DNA of 64,000 nt from Catenulispora acidiphila DSM 44928 (GTDB lineage Bacteria > Actinomycetota > Actinomycetes > Streptomycetales > Catenulisporaceae), in the NCBI RefSeq assembly GCF_000024025.1, contig NC_013131.1, forward strand, positions 1,860,001-1,924,000. Reading direction: 5' to 3'. This document shows positions 17,888-28,855 of this stretch, one piece after another; the first letter of the stretch is position 1; each line of letters begins with the position of its first letter. The notes under the pieces were generated by a model. It saw nothing but the letters and a program-made list of their open reading frames with translations, was not told the origin of the DNA and made no database searches. Made by a program: the position numbers and the translations under genes.

Positions 17888-18631
17888 ATGGCTTCGGAGG
17901 GTTCGGGGGGCGGGGATCGGACGGCTGAGCCGGAGGGTTCGGGGTCGGGTTCGAGTTCGGGTTCGGGTTCGGGGAACGCTTCAGTCAATCCTGGTGGCGG
18001 CTCGGGCGGACCCGGGGGTCCGGGGCGCACCATCTCGCCCCGCCTGGTGGTCCTGGCCGGACGCAAGGGAACCCCGTCGCTGCTGCCGTTCGTGGCGGTA
18101 CTGCTGGTGCTCGGCCTGGTCGGGCTGCTGGCGCTGCTGCTGCTGAACACCGAGCTGAACAAGGGCGCGTTCACGATAAAGCAGCAGAAGGCCACCGCGA
18201 CCAAGCTCGAGCAGCAATCCGAGCAGATCCAGCAGTCCCTCGACGGCCTCGACGACCCCGGAGCCCTGGCCTCGAAGGCCTCGCAGATGGGCATGGTCCC
18301 GAACCCGAACCCGGCCTTCCTCGCGCCCAACGGCTCGGTCCTCGGCTCACCCACCCCCGCGCCGACCCCGACACCCTCACCCCCCGCCCCGACCGCGAAC
18401 GGTGCGGCTCCCGGCGCCGCGGTCCTGCCGAGCACACCGGCTCCGACCACCACACCCACGCCGGCTACATCCACGCCAACCGCATCCACGCCGAGCGCGC
18501 CAGGCGCCAACCCCGGTGCGGTTCCCGCCCAAAATGCTCCGGCGCCCCCGCCGACACCGGTTCCGACCCCGACAGCGACACCGCTCCCGCAGCCGACCCC
18601 GGCTCCCACTCCGACCGGGACCGGCCGATGA
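17888..18631 (+). CDS. ftsL: FtsL-like septum protein with long Pro/Thr-rich tail
   Basis: A 247-residue bitopic membrane protein in the ftsL position between rsmH and ftsI. A Gly/Ser-rich cytoplasmic N-terminus (1-50) is followed by a membrane helix at 65-87, then a short coiled coil (about 95-120, KATATKLEQQSEQIQQSL) and DDPGALASKASQMGM, a typical FtsL/DivIC end. Residues 150-247 form an unusual extracellular tail rich in Pro, Thr and Ala. It belongs to the divisome FtsL-FtsB-FtsQ complex by family. Sequence identity in this family is low, so the call rests on topology and position. Confidence 0.8.
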   Translation: MASEGSGGGDRTAEPEGSGSGSSSGSGSGNASVNPGGGSGGPGGPGRTISPRLVVLAGRKGTPSLLPFVAVLLVLGLVGLLALLLLNTELNKGAFTIKQQKATATKLEQQSEQIQQSLDGLDDPGALASKASQMGMVPNPNPAFLAPNGSVLGSPTPAPTPTPSPPAPTANGAAPGAAVLPSTPAPTTTPTPATSTPTASTPSAPGANPGAVPAQNAPAPPPTPVPTPTATPLPQPTPAPTPTGTGR

Positions 18632-18846
18632 CCGCGACCCCCGCGATGCCAGCCACACCTTGCACCGCAGCCGATCGCCACGCCGACCCCGACTCGGACC
18701 GGCCGATGACCGCGACCCCTGAGATGGCGGCCACCCCCTGCACCGCAGCCGATCGCCATGCCAATGCCAATGCCGCCTTCATCCCGGCCCGGCACGATGA
18801 CCCGCCCGCCAGCCACCTCCCGAGCAGCGACGGGGAGCCCGCATGA
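18628..18846 (+). CDS. Possible small ORF between ftsL and ftsI (72 residues)
   Basis: The ATG at 18628 overlaps the ftsL stop as ATGA, and the TGA at 18844-18846 overlaps the ftsI start as ATGA, so the ORF fills the gap exactly. It encodes two copies of a motif, MTATPAMPATPCTAADRHA and MTATPEMAATPCTAADRHA, about 78 bp apart; the DNA repeat begins inside the ftsL tail codons. I do not recognise it. It may be a real coupled peptide, or a remnant of tail duplication with a frameshift out of ftsL. No membrane segment. Confidence 0.4.
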   Translation: MTATPAMPATPCTAADRHADPDSDRPMTATPEMAATPCTAADRHANANAAFIPARHDDPPASHLPSSDGEPA

Positions 18847-20891
18847 GTGACAAAGACCAGCCCGAAGACCCGCGCCCCGGCCGTCCGCAACGGCCCGCCG
18901 ACGGCCGAGACGGCCGCGACAGCCGCGATGGCCTCAAGCCGCGCCGCCCGATTCCCCCCGGCGCCCGCCCCCACAAGACCGCCGTGCGCCAGCTCCCGCC
19001 GCGTCGCCCGACCGCCGGTGCCTCGCCGGCGCCGGCGCGTCCGCGTCCCCCGGGTCCGCGCACGCCGACGCTGCGCATGGGCTCTCCGCGTCGCCGGCTG
19101 CGCGTCACCATGTTCGGGCTGCTCTTCGCCTTCTCCCTGTTCGCGGGGCGGCTGTTCCAGCTGCAGGCCGTTGATGCCGGCGGGTACGCGCAGGCCGCCG
19201 CGACCGGCCGGGAGGCGACCGCCGTCCTGCACGCCAGCCGCGGCGCCATACTGGCCGCCGATGGCACGCCGCTCGCCGTCTCCGTCGAGGCCTACGACGT
19301 CACCGCCGATCCGACCGTGGTCGCGCGCTATCACGAGGACGTCGACGAGCTCGCCGGCAAGTTGGCCGGGTTGCTGTCTTCCGCGCCGGAGTACGCGCAG
19401 GGCGGCGCGCCGAGTGTCTCGGATCTGCAAGCCGCGCTGACCAAGGCGGACACGCGCTACGTCGTGCTGGCGCACAAGGCGTCGCCGGCCACCTGCGCCA
19501 AGATCCGGGCGCTGGCGGTGTCCAACACGAGCGATCCGAAGACGGTCGTCGGGGTCTACACCAACACCCGCGACGACCGCCGGACCTATCCCGGCGGGAC
19601 GCTGGCGGCGAACGTCATCGGCTTCACCGACTCCGACGGTGCCGGCAAGGCCGGGATCGAGCAGATGCTGAACGCGCGGCTGGCCGGGAAGGACGGCCAG
19701 GAGTCGTATCAGGCGGCGTCCGGGGTGGAGATCCCGACCACCGGGGTGAACATGAAGCCCGCGGTGGACGGCGAGAGCGTCAAGACCACCATCGACCCCG
19801 ACATCCAGTGGGCCGCCGATCAGGCGCTGTCCCAGGAGGTGAAGAAGACCGGCTCGCTGTCCGGGACGGTCGTGGTCGAGGACGTGAAGACCGGCCAGAT
19901 CCTGGCGCTGTCGAACTACCCGAGCTTCGACCCGCGCCACATCACCTCCGCGGACGTCCCCAACCTGGGCAACCGCGCGTTCACCGACCCCTTCGAGCCC
20001 GGTTCGGTGGCCAAGGTCATCACCATGTCCGCGGCGATCCAGACCGGCGTCGGCGAGCCGGACACCCAGCTGCCGCCGTTCACCTCGCCGCAGCACGTCG
20101 GGCGCTACATCTTCAAGGACGACGTGGACCACGGCCCGTGGAGCCTGACCATGACCGGCGTCCTGGCCGCCTCCTCCAACGTCGGCACCATCGAGGTCGC
20201 CGACCTGTTCCAGCAGCACGGCGTGGACCGCGACCAGACCATCGGCAAGTACCAGCGGCTGTTCGGCTTCGGCCAGAAGACCGGCATCGGCTTCCCCGGC
20301 GAGAGCGCCGGCCTGCTGGACCCGCCGGCCAAGTGGAGCGACACCGAGCGCTACACCGTGCTCTACGGCCAGGGCCTGGCCGCCACCGCCGTCCAGGACG
20401 CCTCGGTCTACCAGACCATCGCCAACGGCGGCGTGCGCATCGCCCCGAGCCTGATCCAGGGCTACACCGACGCCTCCGGCAAGTACACGCCGGCGCCCGC
20501 GCCGCAGCAGACGCCGGTGGTCAGCGCCGCCACCGCCTCGAAGGTCGCCGACATGCTGGAGGCGGTCACCACCTCCCAGCGCGGTACCGGCACCACGGCG
20601 CAGATCCCCGGCTACCGGGTCGCCGGCAAGACCGGCACGGCGAACCGCTACGACGAGAAGAAGGGCACCTACAACGGCTACACCGCGTCGTTCATCGGCT
20701 TCGCCCCGACGGACAAGCCGCAGATCGTCGTCGCGGTCTCGCTGCAGGCGCCGGTCGGCGCGCACTTCGGCGCCGAGATCGCCGCGCCGGTGTTCACGCA
20801 GGTCATGTCCTTCGCGATGCAGAGCCGGGGCGTCGCGCCGACGGACACCCCGCCGGCCGATCTGCCGACGACGTACGGCTCGGGTCACTGA
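18843..20891 (+). CDS. ftsI: Peptidoglycan transpeptidase FtsI (class B PBP3)
   Basis: A 682-residue septal class B penicillin-binding protein. A basic, Pro-rich cytoplasmic N-terminus of about 80 residues precedes the single membrane anchor (about 88-108) and a pedestal domain. The transpeptidase domain has active-site Ser388 in SVAK, SSN at 444-446, and KTG at 596-598. There are no PASTA repeats. ATG at 18843 follows GGGGAG. It cross-links septal peptidoglycan together with FtsW, whose gene is not in this window. Confidence 0.95.
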   Translation: MSDKDQPEDPRPGRPQRPADGRDGRDSRDGLKPRRPIPPGARPHKTAVRQLPPRRPTAGASPAPARPRPPGPRTPTLRMGSPRRRLRVTMFGLLFAFSLFAGRLFQLQAVDAGGYAQAAATGREATAVLHASRGAILAADGTPLAVSVEAYDVTADPTVVARYHEDVDELAGKLAGLLSSAPEYAQGGAPSVSDLQAALTKADTRYVVLAHKASPATCAKIRALAVSNTSDPKTVVGVYTNTRDDRRTYPGGTLAANVIGFTDSDGAGKAGIEQMLNARLAGKDGQESYQAASGVEIPTTGVNMKPAVDGESVKTTIDPDIQWAADQALSQEVKKTGSLSGTVVVEDVKTGQILALSNYPSFDPRHITSADVPNLGNRAFTDPFEPGSVAKVITMSAAIQTGVGEPDTQLPPFTSPQHVGRYIFKDDVDHGPWSLTMTGVLAASSNVGTIEVADLFQQHGVDRDQTIGKYQRLFGFGQKTGIGFPGESAGLLDPPAKWSDTERYTVLYGQGLAATAVQDASVYQTIANGGVRIAPSLIQGYTDASGKYTPAPAPQQTPVVSAATASKVADMLEAVTTSQRGTGTTAQIPGYRVAGKTGTANRYDEKKGTYNGYTASFIGFAPTDKPQIVVAVSLQAPVGAHFGAEIAAPVFTQVMSFAMQSRGVAPTDTPPADLPTTYGSGH

Positions 20892-21053
20892 GCGGTCACC
20901 CGTGGCTGATCGTAAAGATATTGACATGTACGTCGGCCCGGTCCGCGTCCGTCGCGCCTCACCAGCCGGTTTGGTCCGGGGGCGCGGCGGACGCGAATAT
21001 CAGCGAGGAGCTGAACGCACGACCGCGCTCTGCGAACCGGTAGCCTTCCGCAC

Positions 21054-22696
21054 GTGCCCCATCTGACCGTCCCCGCCGATCCGACGACGTATCGGGATCC
21101 CATGACCTCCACACCGCGCCCGCACCACATTCCGCAGCACAGCGTCCGCGCCTGCGCGGACTTCGTCGGCGCTTCCGTCGCCGGCGGCGCGGCCGCGACC
21201 ACCCAGGCCCTGGACACGACGGTCACCGGGCTCTCGCACGATTCGCAGGGCATCCGCCCCGGCGACCTGTACCTCGCCTGGCCGGGCGCGGCGCGGCACG
21301 GCGCCGAGTTCGCCCCCGGCGCGGTGGCCTCCGGAGCGGTCGCGGTCGTGACCGACGCCGCGGGCGCCGCGATGCTCGACGGTCTGGCGGTACCGGTCCT
21401 GGTCGCCGAGGACGTGCGCGGTCTGGCCGGCCGGCTGTCGGCGTTCGTCTACGGCGAACCCGCGACCCGCCTGGCGATGTACGGCGTCACCGGTACCAAC
21501 GGCAAGACCACCACCAGCTACCTGATCGACGGCGGTCTGCGCCGCGCCGGACTGAAGACCGGCGTGATCGGGACCGTGCAGATCCTCATCGGCGACGAGG
21601 TGGTGCCCTCCGTGCGCACCACCCCGGAGGCGCCGGACCTGCAGGCGATCCTGGCGACCGCCGTGGAGAAGGACGTCGACGCGATCGCGATGGAGGTCTC
21701 CAGCCACGCGCTGGCCTACGGCCGCACCGCCGGGATCCGGTTCAAGGCGGCCGCGTTTCTGAACCTGACGCAGGACCACCTGGACTTCCACGCCGACTTC
21801 GAGGACTACTTCGAGGCCAAGGCGAAGCTGTTCACGCCGGGGTACACCGAGCGCGCGGTCGTCGACGTCGACGACGAGCACGGTCGGCGCGTCGTCGAGC
21901 GCTGCCGCGCCAACGGTGTGCAGGTGCACACCTTCTCCATCAAGGGCGCGGCCGCGGACTGGACCGCCGAGGACATCGTGCTGGACGCCGACGCCTCGAC
22001 GTTCACCGTCGCCGGCCCGGACGGCCGCCGGCACAAGGCCTCCGCCGGATTGCCCGGCGACTTCAACGTCGCCAACGCGCTGGCCGCGATCGTGCTGCTG
22101 GCGGTCACCGGGATCGACCTGGAGACCGCCATCGCCGGGGTCGCCGACGTGCACGGGGTCCCGGGCCGCATGGAGCGGATCCAGGTTCCCGGCCAGCAGT
22201 TCCTCGCGGTCGTCGACTACGCCCACACCCCCGACGCGGTGCTGACCGCGCTGAGCGCGCTGCGGCCGGTGGCCGAGCGCGGCCGCGGCCGGCTGCGCGT
22301 GGTGGTGGGCTGCGGCGGGGACCGCGACAAGACCAAACGGCCGTTGATGGGCGCCGCCGCGGTGCGGCTCGCCGACGAGGCCGTGTTCACCGATGACAAC
22401 CCGCGTACGGAGAGTTCAGCGGACATTCTCGCGGCCGTCACCGCCGGCGCCGACGCCGAACTGGCCGGTGCCGAGAAGAATTACCGCGTGGTCGCCGACC
22501 GGGCCGAGGCGATCCGCCGCGCGGTCGCCGCCAGCGGCCCCGGCGACGTGCTGATCGTCGCCGGCAAGGGACATGAGCAGGGGCAGGAGATCGCAGGAGT
22601 GAAGAAGCCGTTCGACGACCGGGTGGTGCTGCGCGCCGCTTTGGAGGCGTCGGCTGGTGCGGCCGCGGCCACGGCGGAGAAGGGGCCCGGCGAGCA

Positions 22697-22700
<4 letters not shown>
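21054..22700 (+). CDS. murE: UDP-MurNAc-tripeptide ligase MurE
   Basis: A 548-residue Mur ligase that adds the third amino acid to UDP-MurNAc-dipeptide. The ATP loop is GTNGKTTTS with Lys151. The substrate-selecting DNPR is at residues 448-451, the form found in diaminopimelate-adding enzymes, so a DAP-type wall is predicted. Catalytic His and Lys motifs (LNLTQDHLDFH) are present. The GTG at 21054 is used; ATG at 21102 would shorten the N-terminus by 16 residues. Its stop overlaps murF by 4 bases (GTGA). Confidence 0.95.
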
Positions 22701-24279
<1,579 letters not shown>

Positions 24280-24283
<4 letters not shown>

Positions 24284-25425
24284 GCACGTACTCGGCAGCC
24301 TTGGCCGGGGTGGGCGCGGTGGTGCCGCACGCCGGTTCCGAAGGCGGCCTGCAGATGCGCGGGGTGCTGTACGCGGCGGGGATCGCGCTGTTCTTCTCGC
24401 TGATCGGCACCCCGATGGCGATCAAGACCCTGGCGCGCTACGGCTTCGGCCAGCCGATCCGCGAGGACGGCCCGACCACGCACCAGGCCAAACGCGGCAC
24501 GCCGACCATGGGCGGCGTGGTGATCGTGCTGGCCACCGTGCTCGGCTACGGCTTCACCAAGCTGGCGACCATGCGCGCGCCCACCGCCTCCGGGCTGCTG
24601 GTGCTGTTCCTGATGGTCGGCATGGGACTCGTGGGCTTCACCGACGACTTCCTGAAGGTGTTCCGGCAGCGGAACCTGGGCCTGCGGGCCAAGGCGAAGA
24701 TGATCGGCCAGTGGATCGTGGCGATCGTGTTCGCGGTGCTGGCGCTGCACTTCCCGAACTCGCTCGGCTTCACGCCCGGTGACACGCACCTGTCCTTCGT
24801 GCGGAACATCTCGGCGATCGACCTCGGCGCGGTGCTGTTCGTGATCTGGGCCGGTCTGCTCATCGCCGGCACGTCCAACGGCGTGAACCTGACCGACGGC
24901 CTGGACGGCCTGGCCACGGGTTCGTGCGTGATGGTGTTCGCCTCGTACGTGCTGATCGGCGTCTGGCAGCACGGCGAGTCCTGCGCCACGCTCGGGACCG
25001 GCGTCCAGGGCTGCTATCCGGTCCGAGATCCGCTCGATCTGGCGATCGTGGCAGCCGCCATCATGGGAGCCTGTTTCGGCTTCCTGTGGTGGAACACGTC
25101 GCCGGCGAAGATCTACATGGGCGACACCGGCTCGCTCGCCCTCGGCGGCGCGCTGGCGGGCCTGGCGATCTGCTCGCAGACCGAGCTGCTGCTGGCGCTG
25201 CTCGGCGGCCTGTTCGTCATCATCACCCTGTCGGTGGTGATCCAGGTGGGCTACTTCAAGATCAGCGGCGGCAAACGGGTGTTCAAGATGGCTCCGCTGC
25301 ACCACCACTTCGAGCTCGTCGGCTGGGCCGAGGTGACCGTGGTGGTGCGGTTCTGGATCATCTGCGGGCTGTTCGTCGGGCTCGGGCTCGGGGTGTTCTA
25401 CGCCGGGTGGATCACGGTCAAGTAG
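24280..25425 (+). CDS. mraY: Phospho-MurNAc-pentapeptide transferase MraY
   Basis: An integral membrane enzyme with about ten helices that transfers phospho-MurNAc-pentapeptide to undecaprenyl phosphate, giving lipid [21 protein letters not shown] and HHHFEL motifs contain the catalytic Asp residues and the C-terminal His cluster. GTG at 24280 overlaps the murF stop and has GGGAGG at good spacing; ATG at 24355 would give the usual family length of 356 residues. So the first 25 residues may be an extension or may not be translated. It is the last gene of the cluster here. Confidence 0.93.
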
Positions 25426-25447
25426 GTCTTTAGGTCTTTAGGTCTTA
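25424..25447. repeat. Three copies of TAGGTCTT at the end of mraY
   Basis: The mraY stop codon begins a tandem array, TAGGTCTT repeated three times with the last copy followed by AG. It lies just before the terminator hairpin. Slippage here would not affect the protein. Confidence 0.6.
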
Positions 25448-25450
25448 GTC

Positions 25451-25492
25451 ACGGTGCGGGCCTCGCTGCTTCGGCAGCGAGGCCCGCACCGT
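25451..25492. terminator. Bidirectional terminator between mraY and glycerate kinase
   Basis: A perfect 19-bp stem, 25451-25469 with 25474-25492, is closed by a TTCG tetraloop. It lies between convergent genes and probably stops transcription from both. It marks the end of the division cluster. Confidence 0.9.
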
Positions 25493-25501
25493 TCTCCAGG
25501 C

Positions 25502-26677
25502 TCAGCTGTGCGACCAGCTTTTCGCGACGCGCTCGGCCAGGGCCGTGAGATGCAACTCCGCGTGGGCCATCGCCTCCTGCGCGGAGCCGGCCTGCTCGGC
25601 GACCTCGTAGGCGGCGGCGAAGCCGGCGGCGGCCAGCTCGCGCTTGCCCACCTCGACCAGGCCGGCGAGTACCAGGCAGGGGCGTCCGGACTTCAGCGCC
25701 GCCTCGGCGACGCCGGTGGGGACCTTGCCGCCCAGCGAGCTGTGGTCGAAGCGGCCCTCGCCGGTGATGACCAGGTCCGCGCTGGCGATCAGGTCGGCCA
25801 GGCCGGTCTCGGTGATGACCGTGCCGATGCCGGGGACGCGGCGGCCGCCCAGGAGCATCAGGCCGTAGCCGAGGCCGCCGCCCGCGCCGGCGCCGGGGGC
25901 GTCGAGGGTGCGGCGCAGGGCGCCCGGCTCCTGGCCGATGGCGCCGGCGAGTTCGGCGAAGTGCGTCAGGGCGGCGTCGAGGCGCTGGACGTCGTCGTCG
26001 GTCGCGCCCTTCTGCGGGCCGAAGACCGCCGCGGCGCCGCGCAGGCCCAGCAGCGGGTTGTCGACGTCGCTGGCGATGACGATCTCGACGCCGGCCAGCC
26101 GGCGGCGCGGCTCGGTCAGGTCCAGCGTCTGCAGGCTCCTCAGGGCTCCGCCGCCGGCCCGCAGGACCTCGGCGGGCTCCGCGCCCAGGGCGGCCAGCAG
26201 GCCAGCGCCGCCGTCCGTGGTGCAGGTACCGCCGAGCCCGATGACCAAGCGCTTGGCGCCGTCCTCCAGAGCCGCGGCGATCAGCTCGCCGACGCCGTAG
26301 GTGGTCGCGGCCTTGGCGTCGCGCTCGTCGGCGGGGATCAGGTGCAGCCCGCAGGCCTCGGCGACCTCGATGTAGGCGGTGGGATGGCCCGGGACCTCGG
26401 CGTCCCCGGCCGCGCCGCCGCGCAGTTCGATCAGGTAGCGTCCGGTCACCTCGGCGCCCAGCGGCCCGCTGACCGTCGCCAGCCGCTCGCCGAAGCGCAC
26501 CCGGCCTTGGAAGGCGTCGCCGAGCGCGTCCAGGAAGCCCGGACCGCCGTCCGACATCGGGACGCCGGTCACGGTGTCCTCCGGCGAGGTCCGGAGCCAG
26601 CCCTCGGCGACGGCCCGCACGGCCTCCGGGGCGGTGAGCGTTCCGGCGAACTTGTCCATGGCGATGACGATGTGCAC
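25502..26677 (-). CDS. Glycerate kinase
   Basis: A 391-residue enzyme of the GlxK/GckA glycerate kinase type 1 family, which phosphorylates D-glycerate. It starts MHIVIAMDKFAGTLTA, the family's substrate-binding opening, and contains SDGGPGFLDAL, GLGGTCTTDGGAG, and the C-terminal ITGEGRFDHSSLGGK. Full length. The neighbours are not glyoxylate-pathway genes, so the pathway role (2- or 3-phosphoglycerate) is not shown by context. Confidence 0.92.
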   Translation of the reverse strand: MHIVIAMDKFAGTLTAPEAVRAVAEGWLRTSPEDTVTGVPMSDGGPGFLDALGDAFQGRVRFGERLATVSGPLGAEVTGRYLIELRGGAAGDAEVPGHPTAYIEVAEACGLHLIPADERDAKAATTYGVGELIAAALEDGAKRLVIGLGGTCTTDGGAGLLAALGAEPAEVLRAGGGALRSLQTLDLTEPRRRLAGVEIVIASDVDNPLLGLRGAAAVFGPQKGATDDDVQRLDAALTHFAELAGAIGQEPGALRRTLDAPGAGAGGGLGYGLMLLGGRRVPGIGTVITETGLADLIASADLVITGEGRFDHSSLGGKVPTGVAEAALKSGRPCLVLAGLVEVGKRELAAAGFAAAYEVAEQAGSAQEAMAHAELHLTALAERVAKSWSHS

Positions 26678-26754
26678 GCTCCGGATGGTAATCGCTTTCC
26701 CCCGTCCGCCGTTGTGACGTCCACCACGGCGGACCGCCCTCGCTTCTCGTCACA

Positions 26755-26800
26755 CTGACATCAGGGTATGATCTCTTAACGTCAGATAGACGAAAAGGGG
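26755..26800 (+). promoter_or_regulatory. Probable nadA promoter and ribosome-binding site
   Basis: TATGAT (26767-26772) is a near-perfect -10 hexamer. Flanking it are TGACATCAG (26756-26764) and GTCAG (26781-26785), so TGAC...GTCA arms bracket the -10. AAGGGG (26795-26800) is the ribosome-binding site 7 bp before the ATG. A regulator bound across the arms would block the promoter; which one is not known. Confidence 0.5.
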
Positions 26801-26807
26801 TAACGGG

Positions 26808-28001
26808 ATGTCCACTGCTTCCACAGCGGTACCGGCGCCGGCCTTCCAAGAGCCGGCTCCCACGCCGGTCAGCCTCCTCCTGCTGGGCCGCACCGCCGAC
26901 CCGCGCAGCGAGCGCGGCGTGGAGTGCCCGGGCGACCTGCCGCCGGCCTCCGACCCCGACCTGGTGGCCCGAGCCGCCGCCGCGAAGGCCAAGCTCGGCG
27001 ACCGCCTCTTCATCCTGGGCCACCACTACCAGCGCGACGACGTGATCCGCTTCGCCGACGTCACCGGCGACTCCTTCAAGCTCGCGCAGCAGGCTGCCGC
27101 CCGGCCCGAAGCGGAGTACATCGTCTTCTGCGGCGTGCACTTCATGGCCGAGTCGGCGGACATCCTGACGTCCAAGACCCAGCAGGTCATCCTCCCGGAC
27201 CTCGCAGCCGGCTGCTCGATGGCCGACATGGCGACCGCCGAGCAGGTCGAACGCTGCTGGGAGCGCCTCGAGGACCTCGGCATCGCCGAGCGCGTGGTCC
27301 CGGTCTCCTACATGAACTCCTCCGCCGACATCAAGGCCTTCACCGGACGCCACGGCGGCACGATCTGCACCTCCTCGAACGCCGAGCGCGCCCTGGAGTG
27401 GGCCTTCGCCAAGGGCTCCCAAGTCCTCTTCCTGCCAGACCAGCACCTGGGCCGCAACACCGCGGTCCGCGACATGGGCCTCTCCCTCGACGACTGCGTG
27501 GTCTACAACCCGCACCGCCCCGACGGAGGCCTCACCGACGACCAACTCCGCGACGCGAAGATGATCCTGTGGCGCGGCCACTGCTCCGTCCACGGCCGCT
27601 TCACCCCGGAGTGCGTGGACGAGGTACGCGAGCGCGTCCCGGGCGTGAACGTCCTGGTGCACCCGGAGTGCCGCCACGAAGTGGTCGAGAAGGCGGACTA
27701 CGTCGGCTCCACAGAGCGCATCATCACCCTGCTCAATGAGGCGGAGCCGGGCAGCGCCTGGGCGATCGGCACCGAGCTGAACCTGGTGAAGCGCCTGGCG
27801 ACGGAGCACCCGGACAAGCAGATCGTGTTCCTCGACAAGAGCGTCTGCTACTGCTCGACGATGAACCGCATCGACCTCCCCCACCTGGTGTGGACCCTCG
27901 AGGCCCTGGCCGAGGGCCGAGTGCCGAACGTGATCGAGGTGGACGCGGACACGGCGCACTACGCACGCGTCGCCCTGGAGCAGATGCTGGCGCTGCCGTA
28001 G
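26808..28001 (+). CDS. nadA: Quinolinate synthase A
   Basis: A 397-residue iron-sulfur enzyme that condenses iminoaspartate with dihydroxyacetone phosphate to quinolinate, the NAD precursor. ILGHHYQRDDV is the N-terminal motif; cluster cysteines lie in FCGVHFMAES, RGHCSVHGRF and KSVCYCSTMN. An N-terminal extension of about 40 residues is usual for actinobacterial NadA. The usual partners nadB and nadC are not adjacent here. A hairpin terminator follows. Confidence 0.96.
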   Translation: MSTASTAVPAPAFQEPAPTPVSLLLLGRTADPRSERGVECPGDLPPASDPDLVARAAAAKAKLGDRLFILGHHYQRDDVIRFADVTGDSFKLAQQAAARPEAEYIVFCGVHFMAESADILTSKTQQVILPDLAAGCSMADMATAEQVERCWERLEDLGIAERVVPVSYMNSSADIKAFTGRHGGTICTSSNAERALEWAFAKGSQVLFLPDQHLGRNTAVRDMGLSLDDCVVYNPHRPDGGLTDDQLRDAKMILWRGHCSVHGRFTPECVDEVRERVPGVNVLVHPECRHEVVEKADYVGSTERIITLLNEAEPGSAWAIGTELNLVKRLATEHPDKQIVFLDKSVCYCSTMNRIDLPHLVWTLEALAEGRVPNVIEVDADTAHYARVALEQMLALP

Positions 28002-28040
28002 GGGGTCGGTGGCAAACGGGGATGCGGGGGCAAGACGCGG

Positions 28041-28082
28041 GGCCGGGTTCTCGAGGGTGGAGCCCGGCCTCGACGGTTTTTC
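28041..28082 (+). terminator. Intrinsic terminator after nadA
   Basis: GGCCGGGTTC (28041-28050) pairs with GAGCCCGGCC (28060-28069), with one G-U pair, followed after a few bases by a run of five T. The T run is the longest in this region. Confidence 0.75.
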
Positions 28083-28155
28083 GGGAAAAGGCGACCGCAA
28101 GCCGCACCAGTCATTCTCGCCCGACCCGGAACCTAAGCAGGGTCCTACCTGCGTA

Positions 28156-28776
28156 TCAGCCTCTTGATCCCGCGCCGCCAAGTCCGTCCAGCGCGGCGAA
28201 CATCGCCTTGGCCGCCGCCGTCACCTCTGCGCGTACCGCCTCGACTTCCTCACCGGCGGTGAGTTTGCGGCGGATTTCGCCTACGACGGCGCGGAAAGTG
28301 GCGGCGAGGGCTGCTGCCAGGAGGTGGGGGAGGGGGTCGCTGGGGGGTGCTTCCTCGGCGAGGGCTGCGGCTAGGGCGGCTTCGGCTCGGTCGGCGATTT
28401 CGCGGGCGCGGGCTTGGAGGGAGGTGCTGGCGTCGACGGTGCGCCAGAAGGTGTTCGCCTGCTTGCTCAGGCCGAGGGTGGGGTCGGATTCGGCGAGGGC
28501 TTGGAGGAGGCCGTCGCGGATGGCCGCCGTCGGCGTGGTGCCTGGTGGGCGGGTGCGGACCCAGGTGGCGAGGCGTTGTTCGACCTCGGTTTGGCGGTCG
28601 AAGAAGAGGTCTTCCTTGGTCGGGAAGTAGTTGAAGGCGGTGTTCACCGACACGCCTGCCGCTGCCGCCACCTCGGCGACCGTCACCTGGTCGAAGCCGT
28701 GTTCGGTGAACAGGGCCAGGGCGGCGTCGGAGAGCGCGGTGCGGGTTTGGTGCTTCTTCTGTTCGCGGAGTCCCAC
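28156..28776 (-). CDS. TetR-family transcriptional regulator
   Basis: A 206-residue repressor. The N-terminal helix-turn-helix is about residues 27-55 (VTVAEVAAAAGVSVNTAF, then FPTKEDLF). The C-terminal ligand domain is Ala-rich and unassigned. GTG at 28776 gives the family start GLREQKKHQTR; codons upstream of it are not TetR-like. It is divergent from a glycosidase-like gene across 80 bp with inverted repeats, so control of that gene and of itself is likely. The ligand is unknown. Confidence 0.88.
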   Translation of the reverse strand: MGLREQKKHQTRTALSDAALALFTEHGFDQVTVAEVAAAAGVSVNTAFNYFPTKEDLFFDRQTEVEQRLATWVRTRPPGTTPTAAIRDGLLQALAESDPTLGLSKQANTFWRTVDASTSLQARAREIADRAEAALAAALAEEAPPSDPLPHLLAAALAATFRAVVGEIRRKLTAGEEVEAVRAEVTAAAKAMFAALDGLGGAGSRG

Positions 28777-28802
28777 GGGGGGATTGTAGTGTGACCGCAA
28801 GG

Positions 28803-28834
28803 TTGGTGTGGATGCAAAGTTTAAGTGACACCAA
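28803..28834. promoter_or_regulatory. Inverted repeat between the TetR and glycosidase-like genes
   Basis: TTGGTGT (28803-28809) and ACACCAA (28828-28834) are perfect inverted repeats separated by 18 bp, in the only shared promoter region of the divergent pair. AAGTTT occurs twice nearby (28818-28823 and 28833-28838). A TetR operator is likely here. Confidence 0.5.
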
Positions 28835-28855
28835 GTTTGTGGGTAGGGTGGATGC

